Translations under genes and position numbers: made by a program
Assembly: GCA_020637515.1 (NCBI GenBank)
Contig: JACKKG010000001.1
Coordinates: 1,084,501-1,148,500 of the forward strand
Length of the DNA: 64,000 bases
Reading direction: 5' to 3'
Origin: Rhodobacter sp.
GTDB lineage: Bacteria; Pseudomonadota; Alphaproteobacteria; Rhodobacterales; Rhodobacteraceae
Notes under the pieces: model-generated
What the model saw: the letters and a program-made list of their open reading frames with translations, nothing else
Database searches by the model: none
Told to the model about the DNA's origin: nothing
Shown here: positions 49,895-60,722 of the stretch, in pieces
Layout: the number at the start of each line of letters is the position of its first letter
Position numbering within the stretch: position 1 is the first letter of the stretch

Positions 49895-50820
49895 GCGACC
49901 CACCCCCCGGCTTCGGTCTGCACAAAGGCGTCGGCGCACTTCTTGGCCAGCGCGCGGACGCGGCCGATATAGGCTTGGCGTTCCGTGACCGAGATCACGC
50001 CGCGCGCGTCCAGCAGGTTGAACAGGTGGCTGGCCTTGATGCACTGGTCATAGGCGGGGTGCGCCATGACGATGCGCTTGCCGCTGTTGGGGTCCTGGGG
50101 GTCAAAGGCCAGCAGCCGCTCGCATTCGGCCTCGGCGTCCTCGAAATGCCTGAGCAGCATGTCGGTGGTCGCCGCGTCGAAGTTGTGGCGCGAATATTCC
50201 TGTTCGGTCTGCCGGAAGATGTGGCCATAGGTCAGCGGGATCGGCGCCTCGGGGTCGTTGAAGGGCATGTCCATCACGTGATCGATGCCCAGCACATACA
50301 TGGCCAACCGTTCCAGACCATAGGTCAGCTCGCCCGAAACCGGGCGGCAGTCATGACCGCCGACCTGCTGGAAATAGGTGAACTGCGACACTTCCATACC
50401 GTCGCACCACACCTCCCAGCCCAGACCCCAGGCGCCCAGGGTGGGGGATTCCCAGTCGTCTTCCACAAAGCGGACATCGTGCAGCGCGGTGTCGATGCCG
50501 ATCGCATCGAGCGAACCGAGGTAAAGCTCTTGCAGGTTCGGCGGCGAGGGTTTGATGAGCACCTGGTATTGGTAATAGTGCTGCATCCGGTTCGGGTTCT
50601 CGCCGTAGCGGCCGTCGGTCGGACGGCGCGACGGCTGGACATAGGCCGCTGCCCAGGGTTGGCTGCCCAGGCTGCGCAGGGTGGTCGCCGGGTGAAAGGT
50701 GCCCGCGCCGACCTCCATGTCATAGGGTTGCAGGATCGCGCAGCCCTTCGCGGCCCAATAGGCCTGAAGGCGCAGGATGATCTCCTGAAAGCTGCGGGGC
50801 TTCGCCGTGGAAACGGACAT
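49891..50820 (-). CDS. glyQ: Glycyl-tRNA synthetase alpha subunit
   Basis: A 309-residue catalytic subunit (class II core) of glycyl-tRNA synthetase, with FQEIILRLQAYWAAKGCAILQPYDMEVGAGTFHPATTLR at the N-terminus, RMQHYYQYQVLIKPSPPNLQELYLGSL and GGHDCRPVSGELTYGLERLAMYVLG. It forms the enzyme with GlyS encoded downstream. It is the first gene of the compact operon glyQ-DUF6446-fkbM-glyS-thioesterase. ATG at 50820 gives the expected short MSVSTAKPRSFQ start; the in-frame extension to 51045 has no homology. Confidence 0.95.
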   Translation of the reverse strand: MSVSTAKPRSFQEIILRLQAYWAAKGCAILQPYDMEVGAGTFHPATTLRSLGSQPWAAAYVQPSRRPTDGRYGENPNRMQHYYQYQVLIKPSPPNLQELYLGSLDAIGIDTALHDVRFVEDDWESPTLGAWGLGWEVWCDGMEVSQFTYFQQVGGHDCRPVSGELTYGLERLAMYVLGIDHVMDMPFNDPEAPIPLTYGHIFRQTEQEYSRHNFDAATTDMLLRHFEDAEAECERLLAFDPQDPNSGKRIVMAHPAYDQCIKASHLFNLLDARGVISVTERQAYIGRVRALAKKCADAFVQTEAGGWVA

Positions 50821-51058
50821 GTCGGACCTCAGGCAGTCTCGGATGGGCGCGCGCGAGGGGCGCGAATTTTCCGCCTCAATAGGCGCGCCTTTGTCCGGGG
50901 TCAACGCCGCAGCCCGGGCCGGACCGCCAGCGCCCGGGGAAAAAAGGCCGCGTGAGCCTCCGTGCACCCGACCTAACCGTTTTTTTATCGGTAAATGCTT
51001 GACGACCCTGTTAGGGTCCGCAAGGGAATCATTGAAATCAACCAATCGTGGACTGACC

Positions 51059-52906
51059 GTGACCGACCGTATTGTGAAAGTTCTTTTCGCCGCGTGCCTT
51101 GCCCTGCTTCTGACCCCGTTCGCCGCCCTCGCGCAGGCGACCCACTGGGTCCAGGTCGAGGCTCACGCGACCCTTCGCACGGCCGAGGAATTCGCGGCCC
51201 GCTATCAGCAACGCATCGGCAACATCGCCGGCTTCCGCATCGCGGGTGGCTGGTATGCGCTGGCGGTCGGCCCCTTTGCCACCGCCGACGAGGCCGAGGC
51301 CCGGCGCCAGCAGCTTCTGGCGTCGCGGGACATCCGCGAGGACGCCTATGTCACCGACGACAGCATCTATGGTCAGCAGTTCTGGCCAGCGGGCGGCAAC
51401 GCGCTGGCCCAGGCCCCGGTGACGGACGCGACGACGGACGCAACGACCGAGGCGACGACCGCGGCGACGGCGGGCGATACGCCTGCGGCCCCGGAGCCCG
51501 CCGCGCAAGAGCCGGTCGTGGCCGATGCCCCGGCGGCGGACCCCGTCCAGGCCGAACCTGCGCTGGCCGACCTGCCCGAGGAAACCGTGGACGAGGCCCG
51601 GCGCCTTGAATACACGCTCGAACGCGACGACCGCATGGCGATCCAGATCGCGTTGCAGTGGTTCGGCTTTTACCGCAGCACCATCGACGCCGATTTCGGC
51701 CCCGGCACCCGCGCCGCGATTCGCAACTGGCAAGAGGCGCAGGGCTTCGACGGTTCGGGCTATCTGACCACCCGCCAGCGCGCCAACCTGTTGCGCAGCT
51801 ATGACAGCGCCGTCGCCCGCTATGCCTTTGGCCCCTTCCGCGACGAGGCCGCCGGCATCGAAATGACCCTGCCCCTGGGCATGGTCGCGTTTGACCGCCA
51901 CGAGGCCCCCTTCAGCCACTTCTCCGAGATCAACAATTCGGGGATGCGGGTGCTGTTGATCAGCCAGGAAGGCTCGCAAAGCGCGTTCTACGGGCTCTAT
52001 GAAATCCTGCAAACGCTGGAAGTGATTCCGCTGGACGGTCCGCGCGAACGCAACCGCAACAGCTTCACCATCGACGGACGCAGCGCCACCCAGCGCGCGC
52101 ATGTCGAGGCGCGCTATCAGAACGGCCAGATCAAGGGCTGGGCCCTGCTGTGGACCCCCGCCGCCGATGCGGATGCCGAACTGATCATGAACACGATGCG
52201 CGACAGCTTCCGCATGATCGACGGCGTGCTGCCGTCGGACATGGGCGCGACGGCGTCAACCGTGGCGCGGCGCGATCTGGTGTCCGGGCTCGAGGTGCGC
52301 CGCCCCGAGCATTCGCGCACCGGCTTCTTCGTCGATTCCACCGGCACCGTCGTCACCACGGCCGAGGCCGTCCAGGGCTGCGGCCGCGTCACCATCGACG
52401 AGGCCTATCTGGCCAACGTCCGTTCCGTCGATGCCGCCTCAGGCATCGCGGTGCTGACGCCCCAGGACCCGCTGGTGCCCCTGGCCTTTGCCCAGTTCGC
52501 CGCCACTGAACCCAGCCTGGACAGCGAAGTGCGCGTCGCTGGTTTCAGCTATCAGGACACGCTGACGCGGCCGATCGTGACCTTTGGCCGGCTCAGCGAA
52601 GCGTCGGGCCTGAACGGCGAGGCCGATCTGCGCACGCTGACGCTGGACGCCCAGCCCGGCGATTCCGGTGGTCCGGTGTTCGACGGATCGGGCGCGGTGA
52701 TCGGCATGTTGCTGCCGCGCCCGGCCACCCCTGGCCGGATGCTGCCCGAGGACGTGAACTTTGCCGTCTCGGCGCAGGCGATCCAGGCGGCGCTGACCGG
52801 CGCGGGCGTTTCGCCCAGCGTCAGCAGCGGCACCCGGGCCATGTCGCCCGAGATGCTGACGCGCATGTCGGGCGATCTGTCGGTTCTGGTGTCCTGCTGG
52901 AACTGA
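51059..52906 (+). CDS. SPOR and peptidoglycan-binding protein with trypsin-like (S1C) protease domain
   Basis: A 615-residue exported protein. Residues 1-23 form a signal peptide (LLTPFAALAQ). A SPOR domain (25-95) and a peptidoglycan-binding module (about 190-250: MAIQIALQWFGFYRSTIDADFGPGTRAAIRNWQEAQGF) target it to septal or lateral wall. A serine-protease-like domain (about 415-600) has the GDSGGP motif with Ser536. At the histidine position the sequence is TTAEAV (Glu436), and the Asp position is Gly462 in ASGIAVL, so the triad looks incomplete. Start is GTG at 51059. It may be a binding pseudoprotease rather than a protease. Confidence 0.82.
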   Translation: MTDRIVKVLFAACLALLLTPFAALAQATHWVQVEAHATLRTAEEFAARYQQRIGNIAGFRIAGGWYALAVGPFATADEAEARRQQLLASRDIREDAYVTDDSIYGQQFWPAGGNALAQAPVTDATTDATTEATTAATAGDTPAAPEPAAQEPVVADAPAADPVQAEPALADLPEETVDEARRLEYTLERDDRMAIQIALQWFGFYRSTIDADFGPGTRAAIRNWQEAQGFDGSGYLTTRQRANLLRSYDSAVARYAFGPFRDEAAGIEMTLPLGMVAFDRHEAPFSHFSEINNSGMRVLLISQEGSQSAFYGLYEILQTLEVIPLDGPRERNRNSFTIDGRSATQRAHVEARYQNGQIKGWALLWTPAADADAELIMNTMRDSFRMIDGVLPSDMGATASTVARRDLVSGLEVRRPEHSRTGFFVDSTGTVVTTAEAVQGCGRVTIDEAYLANVRSVDAASGIAVLTPQDPLVPLAFAQFAATEPSLDSEVRVAGFSYQDTLTRPIVTFGRLSEASGLNGEADLRTLTLDAQPGDSGGPVFDGSGAVIGMLLPRPATPGRMLPEDVNFAVSAQAIQAALTGAGVSPSVSSGTRAMSPEMLTRMSGDLSVLVSCWN

Positions 52907-53050
52907 CGGTCACGAACGGAACGAAATCGGGGGGCGCGGTCCACGGGGCCGCGCCCCTTTGCCATGGCGCAACAGCCTGAGGACCCGCGAAATTTCTGCG
53001 CTTGCACGGTCGGCGTTTCGGCCTATCCTGCGCCCCGTCAGGAGAACCCC

Positions 53051-55618
<2,568 letters not shown>

Positions 55619-55863
55619 CAGCGCAAACCGGGCGCCGTCGGGCCCGGTGCCGGCGTTGCGGCGCTGCGGCGATAGGCGGCAGGGGCTGGCGGCGCGCCGT
55701 TGTGGACGCGCGGCGGATTTTGCGCTATGCAACCGATGGGGACCTGCGGTCTTGGGGGGAGACCGGGCCGCGCTTTTCCCGCTGTGAAACCAGATGAAAC
55801 CGCAAGAAATGCGGTGACCGGACGCCCTTGGCACGGCTTTTGTGCTGCCACGGCTGACAGAGG

Positions 55864-56526
55864 ATGGACGGTATGGGACTGATGCATCGTTTGGCGCCCT
55901 TGGGGGCTGCCGTCGCCTTGATCGTATCGTTGCTGCCCGCGCCCGCGGCGGCAGACCTGCCGCTTGAGCAGAGCCTCGCCATGGCGTTGAGCGCCGAACG
56001 CGAGGCCATGCGCGGTGTGAGTTCGGCGCTGGTCAGCCGTGCGACGACGCCCTTGGCCGAACCCTCGGCGATCCGGCGCTATGACATCGGGTATCTGATG
56101 TCGATGCCGCAATCCAACGACTCCGCGGTCCAGTGCCTGCAAGAGGCCATCTATCACGAGGCCCGGGGCGAGGATGTCTATGGCCAGTTCGCCGTGGCCG
56201 AGGTGATCCTGAACCGCGTCGATCTGCCGAATTACCCCGACAGCGTCTGCGGCGTGGTGCATCAGAACGCCGGGCGCCGGAACGCCTGCCAGTTCAGCTA
56301 TGCCTGCAACGGGCGGTCGCGAGCGATGACCGAACCGACCGCGCGGCGCCTCGCCAATGCCATTGCGCAGGTCATGATCGCCGGTGCACCGCGCGAACTG
56401 ACCGACGGTGCGACGCATTTCCACACCTCGGGTGTGCGGCCGCGCTGGGCGGCCAGCTTTCGACGCACCGCGCGCTACGGCTCGCATCTGTTCTACCGCG
56501 AACCCTTGCGGTTTTCGAGCAACTGA
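55864..56526 (+). CDS. Cell wall hydrolase, SleB family
   Basis: A 220-residue exported protein. A signal peptide (residues 10-34, ending AAA-D) is followed by an acidic linker. The Hydrolase_2 (SleB) domain (about 85-205) has CLQEAIYHEARGEDVYGQFAVAEVILNRVDLPNYPDSVCGVVHQ, where Glu of YHEAR is the catalytic acid, and the C-terminal THFHTSGVRPRWA. It is a peptidoglycan lytic transglycosylase or amidase relative used for wall remodelling. Two nearby methionines (55864 and 55873) can start it. It stands alone between ppdK and folB. Confidence 0.85.
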   Translation: MDGMGLMHRLAPLGAAVALIVSLLPAPAAADLPLEQSLAMALSAEREAMRGVSSALVSRATTPLAEPSAIRRYDIGYLMSMPQSNDSAVQCLQEAIYHEARGEDVYGQFAVAEVILNRVDLPNYPDSVCGVVHQNAGRRNACQFSYACNGRSRAMTEPTARRLANAIAQVMIAGAPRELTDGATHFHTSGVRPRWAASFRRTARYGSHLFYREPLRFSSN

Positions 56527-56640
56527 TCCGATCGGACACACCGACGTGTCGTCCCGGGGCCGTTTCTGGCCGCTCATGGGCTGGGCTTGACGCGCTGGCG
56601 GGGGTAAGAGGCGCCATCATGTCCCGACCGGAGGCTCGCC

Positions 56641-57555
56641 ATGAGCACCGACAGCCACCTGGCCTTTGCCCATCCCGAAGAACGCGCCGAAGCCACCGCC
56701 TCGGCCGATCCGCGTGATCGGATTTCGTTGCGCGACTATCAGGTCGAGGCCGAGATCGGCGCCTTCCAGACCGAGCGCGGCCATACCCAGCGGCTGATGT
56801 TCAATATCGTGGTCGAGGTGCGGCCCCAAACGGGCCCGGTCGATGACGACGTGGACAAGATCATGTCCTACGACACCATCACCGAGGCCATCGCCGACGA
56901 ACTGGCGGCGGGCCGGTTGAACCTGCTTGAAACGCTGGCCGAACACGTCGCGGAACGCATCCTTGCGCATCCCCGCGCGATGCGGGCCTTCATCCGCATC
57001 GAAAAGCTGGATCGCGGGCCGTTCAAGCTGGGGGTCGATATCATCCGCACCGCCGCCGCGCAGCCGGTGCGCCAGCAGACCGGCGATCAGCTCGCCGTGC
57101 ATCCGATCGTCGTCTACCTGGACAACGCCCATATCGCCGCGCCCGACCTGCCGGCCCGCATCGACGTGCTGGCCGCGGGTGGTATGCCGGTGGTGCTGTG
57201 CGTCGGCCTGCCCGACAAGGACGTGCCCGCGGTCGATGTGACCGCCGTGCAGCGCCGCATCGACCTGCTGGCCATCGAACAGAACGCCTGGGTGCTGGCC
57301 GGGCGGGACCGCCGCTGGCTGGTCACCGAATCGCGCACGGAAATCGACTGGGCGATCCGACAGGGCCGCACCATCGTCTGGGCGCCGTCGAAGCTGGTGC
57401 TGGACACGCCCGACGCGCCGATCCAGCACGCCGCGAACGGTCCGGCGTTGGCGCTTTGGCTGGCGGAATCGCTGGCGGCGCAGGTGATGTTCCTGCCCGA
57501 GGGTATCCGGCTGTCGGCAGGAAGCCGCGTGCGTCTGGAAACATTTCCGGCCTGA
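56641..57555 (+). CDS. folB: Dihydroneopterin aldolase FolB with C-terminal extension domain
   Basis: A 304-residue protein. Residues 25-140 are the FolB fold (RISLRDYQVEAEIGAFQTERGHTQRLMFNIVVEV then a Tyr-Asp-Thr-Ile pair, LVETLAEHVAERIL, EKLDRGPFKLG). Residues 155-304 form an extra alpha/beta domain of unknown function with a hydrophobic core (IVVYLDNAHIAAPDLPARIDVLAAGGMPVVLCVG). It converts dihydroneopterin to hydroxymethyl-dihydropterin and glycolaldehyde in folate synthesis. folP follows 49 bases later. The fused C-terminal part is seen in Rhodobacterales FolB proteins, but its task is not known. Confidence 0.82.
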   Translation: MSTDSHLAFAHPEERAEATASADPRDRISLRDYQVEAEIGAFQTERGHTQRLMFNIVVEVRPQTGPVDDDVDKIMSYDTITEAIADELAAGRLNLLETLAEHVAERILAHPRAMRAFIRIEKLDRGPFKLGVDIIRTAAAQPVRQQTGDQLAVHPIVVYLDNAHIAAPDLPARIDVLAAGGMPVVLCVGLPDKDVPAVDVTAVQRRIDLLAIEQNAWVLAGRDRRWLVTESRTEIDWAIRQGRTIVWAPSKLVLDTPDAPIQHAANGPALALWLAESLAAQVMFLPEGIRLSAGSRVRLETFPA

Positions 57556-57603
57556 GCCCCCGGCGCGCTTGCCTTGGCCCCCGCGATCTGATTCTCAAAG
57601 GGT

Positions 57604-58572
57604 ATGACCTCGCCGCTGCATCCCGTTCCGCGCACCGATCTGCCGCGCCCGCCCGGCGCCCTCCCGTTGGCGGGCTCGGCGCATGTGTGGTGGGACGCGA
57701 CCGGCGTCGCGCGGCCCGCGGCACTGTCCGCGCCGCGTCCGATCCTGCCGGGTCTGCCCGTGGACCGGCCGCTGGTGATGGGCATCGTCAATGTCACGCC
57801 CGACAGCTTCAGTGACGGCGGCACCCTGGGCGGGGTGCCCGAGGCCGTGGCGCGCGCGCAGGCGATGGTCGCGGCCGGGGCGGATATCCTGGACATCGGC
57901 GGCGAAAGCACCCGTCCCGGCGCCGCCGAGGTCCCCTCCGACGCCGAAATAGTCCGCACCGCGCCGGTCATCGCGGCGATCCGCGCGGCTGGAATTGCCA
58001 CGCCGATCTCGATCGACACGCGCAAGGCCGGCGTGGCCCAGGCCGCGCTGACGGCCGGGGCGAATATCGTCAACGATGTCTCGGCCCTGTCGTGGGACCC
58101 CGATCTGGCCCGCGTCACCGCCGAGGCCGGCGCGCCGATCTGCCTGATGCATGCGCAGGGCACACCGCAGACGATGCAGCAGGCGCCCCGTTACCAGGAC
58201 GTTCTGGGCGAGGTTTACGACTATCTCGCCCGGCGGATGGACCACGCGGTCGCGCAGGGGATCGCCCCCGAGCGGCTGATTTCGGACGTCGGCATCGGCT
58301 TTGGCAAGACGCTGCAACACAATCTGACCTTGCTGAAAGGCTTGTCGCGGTTCCATGCGCTGGGCGCCCCGATCCTGCTGGGGGCCTCGCGCAAGCGGTT
58401 CATCGGCACGCTGTCGGGGGTCGATGTCGCGGCGCAGCGCGTGCCGGGGTCGGTGGCGGTGGCGCTTTGGGCGGCGGCGCAGGGCGCGCAGATCCTGCGC
58501 GTGCACGACGTGGCGGAAACGGTTCAGGCGCTGGCGCTGTGGCGCGCGCTGACATTGGAGACGAACGAATGA
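57604..58572 (+). CDS. folP: Dihydropteroate synthase FolP
   Basis: A 322-residue TIM-barrel enzyme that joins hydroxymethyl-dihydropterin diphosphate with p-aminobenzoate to form dihydropteroate, the sulfonamide target. Signatures are MGIVNVTPDSFSDGG near residue 58, DIGGESTRPGA near 98, SIDTRKAGVAQAAL near 135 and DVGIGFGKT near 222. An N-terminal extension of about 55 residues rich in Pro/Ala precedes the barrel. It overlaps glmM by four bases (ATGA). folK is not adjacent. Confidence 0.93.
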   Translation: MTSPLHPVPRTDLPRPPGALPLAGSAHVWWDATGVARPAALSAPRPILPGLPVDRPLVMGIVNVTPDSFSDGGTLGGVPEAVARAQAMVAAGADILDIGGESTRPGAAEVPSDAEIVRTAPVIAAIRAAGIATPISIDTRKAGVAQAALTAGANIVNDVSALSWDPDLARVTAEAGAPICLMHAQGTPQTMQQAPRYQDVLGEVYDYLARRMDHAVAQGIAPERLISDVGIGFGKTLQHNLTLLKGLSRFHALGAPILLGASRKRFIGTLSGVDVAAQRVPGSVAVALWAAAQGAQILRVHDVAETVQALALWRALTLETNE

Positions 58573-59912
58573 CCCGGAAGCTCTTTGGCACCGACGGCGT
58601 GCGCGGACAGGCCAACGCATGGCCGATGACCGCCGAGATGGCGCTGAAACTGGGCGCGGCGGCGGGCCGCCATTTCCGGCAGGACGGCAAGAACGGGCAC
58701 AGGGTGGTGATCGGCAAGGACACGCGGCTGAGCTGCTACATGCTGGAAAACGCCCTGACCGCCGGGCTGTGTTCGACCGGCATGAACGTGCTGCTGCTGG
58801 GTCCTGTGCCGACGCCGGCGGTCGGTTTCCTGACGCGCTCGATGCGGGCGGATGTGGGGATCATGATCTCGGCCAGCCACAACCCGGCCACGGACAACGG
58901 CATCAAGTTCTTTGGCCCTGACGGCTTCAAGCTGTCCGATCAGGCCGAAGCCGCGATCGAGGCGCTGATCGCCGAGGGGTGCGAACTGGCCGCCCCGCTG
59001 GAGATCGGTCGCGCCCGGCGCATCGACGACGGCCTGGGCCGCTATGTCGAATACGCCAAGACGACCCTGCCCAAGGGGGCGCGCCTGGACGGGTTGAAGG
59101 TGGTGATCGACTGCGCCAACGGTGCCGCCTACAAGGCCGCCCCCGAGGTCCTGTGGGAACTGGGGGCCGAGGTGATCCCCGTGGGCGTCACCCCCGACGG
59201 CACCAACATCAACAAGGGCGTCGGATCGACGCAACCGCGCGCGGCGGCGGAAACGGTCGTGGCGCATGGCGCGGATCTGGGGATCTGCCTGGACGGCGAT
59301 GCGGACCGCGTGCTGATCCTGGACGAACACGGCCAAGTCGCCGACGGCGATCAGATCATGGCGCTGATGGCGGCCCGATGGGCGGCCGAGGAACGGCTGA
59401 ACGACGGCACGCTGGTGGCGACGGTGATGTCGAACCTGGGGCTCGAACGGTTCCTGCACCGAAAGGGGCTGCGACTGGAACGCACCGCGGTGGGTGACCG
59501 CTACGTGGTCGAACGGATGCGCGAGAAGGGGCTGAACCTGGGCGGCGAGCAGTCGGGCCATATCGTCATGACCGATTACGCCACAACGGGCGACGGGCTG
59601 ATCGCCGGCTTGCAGTTCCTGCTGGCCATGGCCGAGACCGGCCAACCCGCCAGCGCCCTGACGCGCCAGTTCGAACCCGTGCCGCAAAGCCTGCGCAATG
59701 TGCGTTACGCCGCCGGTCAGACCCCGATGGAGGCCGCCAGCGTGCGCGCCGCCATTGCCCAGGCCGAAGCGCGGCTTCACGGCTCGGGTCGGTTGCTGAT
59801 TCGCAAGTCGGGCACCGAACCTTTGGTGCGGGTGATGGTGGAATGCGAGGACACGACCCTGCTGGACGAGATCGCCGCCGGCCTGGTGGCCGAGATCGAG
59901 GCCGCGCTCTGA
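58569..59912 (+). CDS. glmM: Phosphoglucosamine mutase GlmM
   Basis: A 447-residue hexose-phosphate mutase converting glucosamine-6-phosphate to glucosamine-1-phosphate for UDP-GlcNAc and cell wall synthesis. It begins KLFGTDGVRGQAN and has the phosphoserine loop MISASHNPATDNGIKFF (Ser near residue 102), the metal loop DGDADRVLILDE (near 242), the sugar loop GGEQSGHIV (near 325) and RKSGTEPLVRVMVE at the end. ATG at 58569 gives the classic short MTRKLFGTDG start. It is the last gene of folB-folP-glmM. Confidence 0.95.
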   Translation: MTRKLFGTDGVRGQANAWPMTAEMALKLGAAAGRHFRQDGKNGHRVVIGKDTRLSCYMLENALTAGLCSTGMNVLLLGPVPTPAVGFLTRSMRADVGIMISASHNPATDNGIKFFGPDGFKLSDQAEAAIEALIAEGCELAAPLEIGRARRIDDGLGRYVEYAKTTLPKGARLDGLKVVIDCANGAAYKAAPEVLWELGAEVIPVGVTPDGTNINKGVGSTQPRAAAETVVAHGADLGICLDGDADRVLILDEHGQVADGDQIMALMAARWAAEERLNDGTLVATVMSNLGLERFLHRKGLRLERTAVGDRYVVERMREKGLNLGGEQSGHIVMTDYATTGDGLIAGLQFLLAMAETGQPASALTRQFEPVPQSLRNVRYAAGQTPMEAASVRAAIAQAEARLHGSGRLLIRKSGTEPLVRVMVECEDTTLLDEIAAGLVAEIEAAL

Positions 59913-59987
59913 CGACAGGGCGGGCCCGGGCGCCCGGGTCTTGCTTTGCATCAAGGCAAGCGCGGCGCGCTGCGCTATAGTGGCACG

Positions 59988-60722
59988 ATGAAGGCCGTTG
60001 CCCCTCCCTCCAGGCCCGCCGGGCCCGTGTTCCGCGTCGAGGACGTCACCCGCGTCTATCGCACCGGAAAGGTCGCGGTTCAGGCGCTGCGGGGCGTGAC
60101 CCTGTCGCTGACCGAGGGCGAAATGGTCGTGCTGCTGGGGGCATCGGGGTCGGGGAAATCCACCTTGCTGAACATCCTGGGCGGGCTGGATCAACCCAGC
60201 AGCGGCCGCGTGTTCTTTCGCGACCAGGACCTGACGCGCGTTTCCGACCGCGCCCTGACAGCGTTTCGGCGCGATCACGTCGGCTTTGTCTTTCAGTTCT
60301 ACAACCTCGTGCCCAGCCTGAACGCGCGCGAGAACGTCGCCCTGGTGACCGAGATCGCCCGCAACCCCATGCGGCCCGAAGAGGCGCTGGAACGGGTCGG
60401 GCTGGGCCCCAGGATGGACCATTTCCCGGCCGAATTGTCGGGCGGCGAACAACAGCGCGTGGCCATCGCGCGCGCCATTGCCAAGCGCCCGGATGTGCTG
60501 TTGTGCGATGAACCCACGGGCGCGCTGGACAGCGCGACCGGCGTTCAGGTGCTTGAGGCGCTGACGCAGGTGAACCGCGATCTGGGCACCGCCACGGTGA
60601 TGGTGACGCACAACGCCTCGATTCGCCGGATTGCGCATCGAGTGGTGGTGCTGGGCGATGGGCAGATCAAGTCGGACGAGGTGAACGCCACCCGCGTCGA
60701 TCCGCGCGAGGTGTCCTGGTGA
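59988..60722 (+). CDS. ABC transporter ATP-binding protein (MacB/LolD type)
   Basis: A 244-residue ATPase with Walker A (LLGASGSGKSTLLNILGGLD near residue 48), Q-loop (VGFVFQFYNLVPSLNA), signature (ELSGGEQQRVAIARAIAKRPDVLLCDEPTGALDSATG near 145) and switch His (VMVTHNASI). The sequence class is the MacB/LolD type, which drives FtsX-like permeases by mechanotransmission. It overlaps the FtsX permease by four bases, and a HlyD-type adaptor follows. Together they form a tripartite exporter for a peptide, siderophore, lipid or drug. Confidence 0.9.
   Translation: MKAVAPPSRPAGPVFRVEDVTRVYRTGKVAVQALRGVTLSLTEGEMVVLLGASGSGKSTLLNILGGLDQPSSGRVFFRDQDLTRVSDRALTAFRRDHVGFVFQFYNLVPSLNARENVALVTEIARNPMRPEEALERVGLGPRMDHFPAELSGGEQQRVAIARAIAKRPDVLLCDEPTGALDSATGVQVLEALTQVNRDLGTATVMVTHNASIRRIAHRVVVLGDGQIKSDEVNATRVDPREVSW

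Noticed and set aside
50940..51016. T-run and ACCCT-GTT-AGGGT repeat before the SPOR protein gene as a small RNA or terminator
   Set aside because: The T-run (around 50979-50987) is not preceded by a convincing stem, and the 5-bp repeat is too short to call; it may simply be promoter sequence.
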